A stretch of 64,000 nt of DNA from Balaenoptera acutorostrata (Eukaryota; Chordata; Mammalia; Artiodactyla; Balaenopteridae), in the NCBI RefSeq assembly GCF_949987535.1, contig NC_080069.1, positions 48,411,269 through 48,475,268 of the forward strand, in the 5' to 3' direction. Made by a program: the position numbers and the translations under genes. A model generated the notes under the pieces. The model did not search any database, was not told the DNA's origin, and was given only the letters and a program-made list of their open reading frames with translations. Below are positions 58,479 to 64,000 of the stretch, piece after piece. The number at the start of each line of letters is the position of its first letter. Positions within the stretch are counted from its first letter, which is position 1.

Positions 58479-58823
58479 TGCTATGGAGTGAATCGTGTCC
58501 CTCTAAAATTCACATGTTGAAGCTCTAACCCCCGTTGTGACTTTATTTAAAGATAGGACCTGTGAGGAGGTAATAAAAGTTAAATGAGGTCATGAGGTTA
58601 GAGCACTAATCCAATAGGGCTGGTGCCCTTATTAAAAAAAAAAAAAAAAAGGAAGAGACACCAAAGTTCTCTCTCTCTACCATGTGAGGGCACAGTGAGG
58701 AAGCAACTGACTTCAAGCTAGGAAGAGAGTCCTTACCAGGAACCAAATCATCCGGCACCTTGATCTTGGGCTTCCCGACCTCCAGAACTGAGAGAAAATA
58801 TGTTTTTGTTGTTAAGTCCCCCA
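58479..58823 (+). mobile_element. MST-like MaLR LTR, 3' truncated
   Basis: It starts tgctatggagtgaat. It continues with 'aaattcacatgttgaagctc', 'gaggtcatgaggttagagca' and 'ctaccatgtgagggcacagt', and stops in 'gttaagtcccccag' short of the normal 3' end. An expanded A-run lies at 58635-58651. Non-coding; frames across it are artefacts. Confidence 0.78.
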
Positions 58824-58959
58824 GTAGACACATGTACAATAGTGGCATCTCCTCTCTTCCTCTTGGTACTGTTATTCTGCTTTGTTTTTTTTCCAGCTCT
58901 AGGTATTTCAGGATGTGTTCCTATAAACACGAAACACCATTCTTCATATCATGTCTAAC

Positions 58960-59075
58960 ATACATGCATTCATTCTACCAACATTTTTGGAGAATAGAAC
59001 TTGTGTTGCATGATGGAGATGAAAAATCAGGAAGGATAGACCACAGTATTATGGTGGAGCTTCCAGCATAAAAAT
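58960..59075 (-). repeat. Possible L2 3' end fragment
   Basis: 'tacatgcattcattctacca', 'acatttttggagaatagaac' resemble an antisense L2 3' end. Weak. Confidence 0.4.
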
Positions 59076-59081
59076 ACAGGA

Positions 59082-59103
59082 TGTGTGTGTGTGTGTGTGT
59101 GTG
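59082..59103. repeat. (TG)n microsatellite
   Basis: About 11 TG units, followed by TGCATG words. Confidence 0.92.
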
Positions 59104-59699
59104 AGTGCATGTGCATGTGCGTGAGATATATGAGTAAGACATGAAGAGAAGAAAGAGAAAAGGGTGATGAACGTGGCAGAATTAGTACTATAGATTGAAC
59201 AGAATACAACAATGTCTCTTATGTCAGTCTTAAGGAAAAACGTAATGCTCTTGGGTGAAGTCAGGGGAAAGAAAGGAATGAGGGCTTTAGAGAAGACAGT
59301 AAGAAGAAAGGTCCATAAAGATGTCTTCCGCTCTTCCAGACAATTTTTTTTCTTAGACTAACACCTGATACCTTAGCTGGACCTGCAAAAGATGCTTTAA
59401 CATTCTAGTGCTTCCGATGGTTGATACAACAGAACTAGAGTCCCTCCCCAATTTTATCCTTGAAGCCCCATGTGTAGATAGTGATAATTTGAGGAGCACT
59501 GTAAATTTGTGTGTACTTCAAGGAGAACAGATAGAAAAGTTCAGCTATGGAAGTTTTCTAGGAGTTAATCTTAACTTTGCAAACAACATATTTGACCAGA
59601 GAAAGGCAGTAAAGTATTCTTTGTTCCTTCTTTCCTGAACTACAGATTCTTGTTCCTGTCCAGGGAAAGCCATGCACTGACTGTCACCAGACGTCCCAA
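59104..59699. other. Interval without recognised features
   Basis: Unique-looking. The frame at 59408-59638 (76 codons) has no domain or splice context that I can support. Confidence 0.4.
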
Positions 59700-60245
59700 A
59701 CCTCTCTGCTTCTTTCCATCCTTAATGCCACTCTGTAGGTTTAGTCTCCCATCACCTAATGCCAAGATAACTGATGCCAATATCCACATTCCAATCATTC
59801 TCGCCAACACCACAGGTATGATCTTGTGACTCGCTGGGTAAAACCTTTCAGTGACTCTCCCTTGCCCTCTGCATCAAGTCCAGTGTCCTCAGAGGTCATC
59901 AAAGACCCTGTAGGCTTCAGCTATACTAAAGTATTTACAGTTCCCAGAAGTGGCACGCTCTTCCTTATCAACAGTTATTTTGCATATGCTGTTCTCTCTG
60001 CCTAGAAAGGGCTACTTCCCCTTTCTTTGCCTGGATAACCCTACGTTCAAGTCTTTCCGTAGATATCAACCCTCCTGGATAGCCTTCCTTGAGTCCACAT
60101 TGGAGAAGGGAACCCCTGTGTGTTACCAGAGCACCCATAACTCTCAGCACGTTGGATTGGGATTGTCTGTTTAGTTATTTCATATTACTAGAAAGTAGGT
60201 GCTAATGTTAGGGACTGTGTATTGTTCGTTATTCACTACAGTCTT
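59700..60245 (+). repeat. L2 ORF2 3' part and start of 3' UTR
   Basis: 'ctgcatcaagtccagtgtcc', 'gcatatgctgttctctctgc' (followed by ctagaa) and 'tagtccacattgg'-like sequence follow L2 in sense. 'gtaggtgctaatgttaggga' (about 60197) corresponds to the L2 'ctccatgagggcaggga' region. Confidence 0.75.
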
Positions 60246-60319
60246 CATTATGTTCACTCCAACCAACTTCCTTCCTGTGCCTCAAACATATGTCAAACCC
60301 TCTGCTGGCTCACTTACGT

Positions 60320-60700
60320 TCAACCAGAAATATCTATTAAATACCAGGTGTATGTCTGGAACTGTTTCAGGTGTTAGAGCCTTAGCGGTGAACTCAACAG
60401 AAAGTCATTCTTCCCCTTGTGGATCTTCCATTGTTGTGGGGCTGAGGCAGAAAATAAACAGAAGCAATAATGAAAATGTAGAAGATATAGATAAGATATG
60501 GAGTGCTGGTGGCTGGAGAAGGGTGCAGTCTTAACTGAGGTGACCAGTGAAGGCTTCATTGAAAAGGTAACATTTGAGCAGAACATATAAGAGAACTGGA
60601 CTTGCAGATATTGGGGGAAAATGAAAGCAGTCCAGATGGGAAGAGTTCCAGCTGCAAAGTTCATGCTATTATCTCTCTCATCTAGTAAACAAATAAAATA
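60320..60700 (-). repeat. L2 3' region, antisense, between sense L2 parts
   Basis: 'aaatatctattaaataccag', 'aagtcattcttccccttgtg', 'tgaccagtgaaggcttcatt' and 'ggtaacatttgagcagaaca' follow antisense L2. It is flanked by sense L2 at 59700-60245 and 60760-60975. Confidence 0.7.
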
Positions 60701-60759
60701 AACCAACTCATTTTTAAACCCACTGTCCCCTCCAGCTACCATTCTATTTTTCATTGCTG

Positions 60760-60975
60760 GCTTTCATTCTGTATATCGTCTATGTCCTTGACTATGTCTT
60801 ATATATAGTTATTTGTTTGCCTCTTGCCTGCTCCCCTAGTAAATTACAAGCTCCATAAATATAGGGATTTTGTCCATTTTATTCACTGCTATATCACCAG
60901 AACCTAGAATAGTGCTTACGTACATAATAGGCACCTGACAAATAATTTTTAGTGGACAAATTAGTGAATAATAAG
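60760..60975 (+). repeat. L2 3' UTR
   Basis: 'gcctcttgcctgctccccta', 'attacaagctccataaatat', 'ttcactgctatatcaccaga', 'acctagaatagtgcttac'. A good match to the L2 3' end. Confidence 0.8.
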
Positions 60976-62844
60976 TTTTGAAAGAATAAATGAGTTAGAA
61001 TTCCTATACTTATTGACATGTTATCATTAAATATATTTTCTTCTGATTTCGCTTCCATGAAGTCTTAACTTCTGAAAGGCTTGTTTTGGCTTCTGGACTA
61101 CTATATTTAAAATACAGTGAAAATGATCCTTTTTTACAAAAATAAAAAAAATGGCTCTTAACTTCTCTCACCGACTATACTTATTTTAAAGAATATTTCA
61201 ATGTTAGCAAAAAAAAAAAAAGATCAGTCATTCACCATTTAGGGATAATGGCCTGAGTTTGATCAGGTGTTCTTTTTTGTATGAGTGCTGCTGCCTCAAG
61301 TATGAGGTAAAGAGAGCTGGATTGTCAAAATATACAACAGTAGCAAGTGCATCTGGCTTTTGAGTCAGGGCACAAATGATGCCATTAAGACACCTTCCTC
61401 AAACCTAGAGCATGCCAGTTTCCCCTCCAGAGGGCAAAAAGGAAAGCTCTTTCCCAGAAGAACTTATGTCAAACATAAGTCTGATGGAATCAAGTCATTG
61501 TGGCCAGTGAATTGTTATGCTCAGGGGCTGATGTGGGATAAGCATGGCCCCCAGGGGAAGATAAGGAATAGTTCCCCACAAAGGCTACAGGGGTGCTGTG
61601 GAGAAGCATCCCAATATGTAGAGAAGGAGATGACTACTATGCCCGATCTAATTGTTTGCAATCTTGGCCTTCTATTAGAACCACCTGGGATGCTTTTTCA
61701 TCCATAGGATGCCAATTTGAGTAATTTCTGCTTCAGTCACAGTGGAGTGAGCTAGAACCAGACTTATTCTCTCACCATAATCAAATTAAAAAATGGACAA
61801 ATATATAAAACAATTGTTTTTAAAAATTAGACAGCATCAGAGAAAGACTGTGCTCCTTAGAGAGGGGAAACAAGTGAGATGAGTCCTAGGATTACCCAGA
61901 ATTTATGCCCAGGGGAACTTTACAGATCATGGTGCAGAAATGACAAGTCCTAGCAGAGCATGAGGGTCTTAAGGTCTTAAAAAGTTGAGAAGACATGATC
62001 AAAGGTTGAGGAAGCTGAGGTTTCTGGAATTTACAGCACAAAGAACTGGAGATAAAGGAGCTATATTAAGAAAAAGCTCCAGGAATTTGCATATACATTT
62101 CCATGAATCTCCTCCTGAAGGATAAACCATGTACACAGAGGTTGAGATTCCACAGGCTAGAGAAAAGCCAACCAGGAAGCTCTATTACTGACAGGTCCCA
62201 GATTCACAAAGAATTGGGAGAAGTTTCAGTTCTGTCTGGCTGGAGACTCACTGACCACCCGTGACATTTAGCAGAGACCCTGAAAGAACAGGGGTCTCTA
62301 CTACTCACACCTGAGCAGGTAATTAAGCTAGTGTGGAATACTACTAGCAGGAGAAGTAGTAGTTGTTCTTAATTTAGTCAGGAGTTGATAGAATCCAAAA
62401 ACCCATTTTTTCCCCCAGGATACAAGGACATGAAGCCAGAATTTCAGAGAGAAAAAAATAAAAGAAAATAGTATTGATAACAGCGTTGATAAGAGAAAAC
62501 CCTATTACATATTTTTCTGGTATCAAATTCTGCAGTCCTGGCAGGTAACACTTCTTCTGTTCTCTAAATTTTTAAAAAATATTCTACATTTAATTTGTAT
62601 TCTCCCTTTCCTGCACCCTGCCTCGTCTCTATAAATTATAATTTTTTTCTTCCTTTACTGTCTGTCATAAATGCCATAAAGTCATCCTGAGCATCCTTCT
62701 AACACCAAACAAAATGGGATCATCCCTCCTCTGAACCATTTTATTTGAATGTCCCATGGCTTCCAAACCTTCGTGAGTACAAATGAGAGTATTTTAGTAT
62801 CATGAAGTAGTAATTTTTCACAGTAATCATATTTCTTAATCACT
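60976..62844. other. Interval without genes
   Basis: A weak MER5A-like piece may lie at about 61660-61745 ('attagaaccacctgggatgc'). The sequence at 61770-62480 may be part of an old retroelement that I cannot name. The 115-codon frame at 61360-61707 has no domain and runs into the weak repeat. An A-run lies at 61209-61221. Confidence 0.4.
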
Positions 62845-63030
62845 GTGAGACAGTTACTTCCCCAAGCACACGTGAACCGTATCTCATTTAACCGTGACAA
62901 CAAACACGTGGGATAGGAACTCTTATTACCCTCCCCACCCTTTTCTCTACTCAGGAAATTGAGGCTTAGAGCGCTGGTAAGTAGCAAAAGCGGGAGTTGA
63001 ACACAAGCAGTTTGGCTCCAGAAAACAAGT
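62845..63030 (-). repeat. MIR SINE
   Basis: Antisense MIR: 'tctcatttaaccgtgacaac', 'ctactcaggaaattgaggct', 'agcgggagttgaacacaagc'. Confidence 0.8.
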
Positions 63031-63044
63031 TCTTCAGCTCCACA

Positions 63045-63210
63045 ACAGATATATTGTAAGTACTTTGTCTATTTTTCTTGATAGAAGCTCCTTGTACACG
63101 AAGGCTGTGTCTTTTTCATCTTTGTATGCCCTGCACTTAATAATAGTGTTTTGTCGGTAGTTGGTTATTGGAAGAAATTTGTTGAATGAATAAATGCATG
63201 CATGCATGAA
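63045..63210 (+). repeat. L2 3' UTR
   Basis: 'gatagaagctccttgtacac', 'aaggctgtgtctttttcatc', 'gaagaaatttgttgaatgaa' followed by taaatgcatgc. A good match to the L2 3' terminus. Confidence 0.78.
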
Positions 63211-64000
63211 AATTATAAGTATCTTTTGAAAGGCGATGGTGTTACAATTCATACTAGGTATAAATGATGCCTGCGGGGTAGGAGGTATCTTATTGATGTG
63301 TTGTTTGGTGCTTTTCTGTTTAGTAAATATCAGTTGTGTTAAATTGCTTTTGATTTTTTTAAGATCATCTATTCTCTTTTCTGTGCTAAGATTTCGAAAC
63401 CAAATATACTTTTTTGACACATGAAACAGATTATGTTTTCAGAGCTGGCCAATTTAAGGATCAATATTCTCATCATTAAACATGAAATTGTTTTATAGAG
63501 TAAGATTTGGTAAATTGAGAGAGGAAAATAAAGTCATTGAAAAGCAGCCTCCCTCAGCTCCTCTAGAGGGAAAAATGCCAGTTCAAGAGGAATAAGGAAA
63601 AAGAAGGAAGACAATTACAGGCAAAACCACAAGCTTAACAGGCTCAATGATTTTTTTATTTCAGAACTCATTTTCGTGCATTTATTTTCCCTTATTTTAA
63701 AGCTGAAAATGAATAGGGAATGGCATGGTAATAAAGAATTTGAAATTGCGAGTTTTTTCAGTTAAACTACTATATGGCTTGAACAGAGAAAACCAGGCAT
63801 CTTTTATGTAAAACCTCGGAGTGAGTAGTGAAAGGAGAGTGGTGAATTATCCCACGTCCTTTTTGTACCTCGTTTCCCTCCACAGTTAGACTTCTTAACC
63901 CCAAACTTTGCGCCCTGAATCTCCCCAGTGTGTCCGAGGGTCTGTGCGGTGAAGTGCAGCAAAGTAACAAAATTTAGTGTACCATTAACAAAGGTTTAGC
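63211..64000. other. Interval without recognised features to window end
   Basis: Unique-looking AT-rich sequence. Overlapping frames at 63034-63424 and 63770-63970 have no domains. Confidence 0.4.

Noticed and set aside
24007..58823. Search for a provirus linking the MaLR LTRs
   Set aside because: The LTRs at 24.0, 34.1, 57.2 and 58.5 kb belong to different subfamilies and have no internal retroviral sequence between them; they are solo or partial LTRs.
61360..61707. 115-codon frame as a possible exon
   Set aside because: No recognisable domain, it runs into a weak MER5A-like repeat, and I see no convincing splice sites. Conservation data would be needed to revive it.

Overview
This window is mammalian, AT-rich, non-coding DNA made largely of layered transposable-element remnants. 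Three repeat groups point to a cetacean (or hippo-related, Whippomorpha) genome. (1) There are three tRNA-derived SINEs with the CHR-type head; two sit in tandem at 13.5-14.2 kb and one at 18.5 kb. (2) There are several young artiodactyl/cetacean-type L1 3' ends. (3) There is an 81-bp mariner MITE of the type known from cetartiodactyls. No ruminant BovB or Bov-tA SINE is seen. I find no host exon, promoter or RNA gene that I can defend. Every open frame above about 120 codons lies in an L1, a SINE, an LTR or an L2; most of the rest are chance frames.

Layout. 0-12.6 kb: a MER1 hAT element with its 8-bp target duplication, a MIR, a 1.1-kb L2, an L1 with a twin-priming inversion (3.9-4.8 kb), a second L1 with a possible short 3' transduction (6.8-7.8 kb), and a long non-repetitive stretch with a CA microsatellite. 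12.6-26.8 kb: a truncated L1, two SINEs inserted at one target site, a hAT element, MIRs, the third SINE, another truncated L1, a mariner hairpin inside an older L1M, and an MLT1 LTR. 26.85-30.7 kb: one ancient antisense L1M ORF2 split by a MER2-like Tigger element and a microsatellite. 30.7-33.9 kb: a decayed sense L1 whose reverse transcriptase has lost a catalytic aspartate. 34-44 kb: an MLT1 LTR, old DNA transposons and mostly unique sequence. 44.3-46.7 kb: a young 5'-truncated L1 with a perfect 14-bp target duplication and 629 uninterrupted L1 codons. 46.7-64 kb: mostly unique DNA with MIR/L2 relics, two MaLR LTRs, a 120-bp imperfect palindrome, a poly(T) tract between direct repeats, and an 87-bp L1 relic with a perfect 16-bp target duplication.

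There is no gene network here. The biology in view is retrotransposition and its by-products: inversion, extreme truncation, tail-only insertions, re-use of a target site, and hairpin-forming sequences. No previously undescribed system is evident. The observations most worth checking are the 120-bp hairpin at 52055-52174, the mariner hairpin at 23056-23136, the tail-only insertions and the paired SINEs. Repeat family names come from memory of consensus sequences, not from a database search, and the edges of old repeats are approximate.
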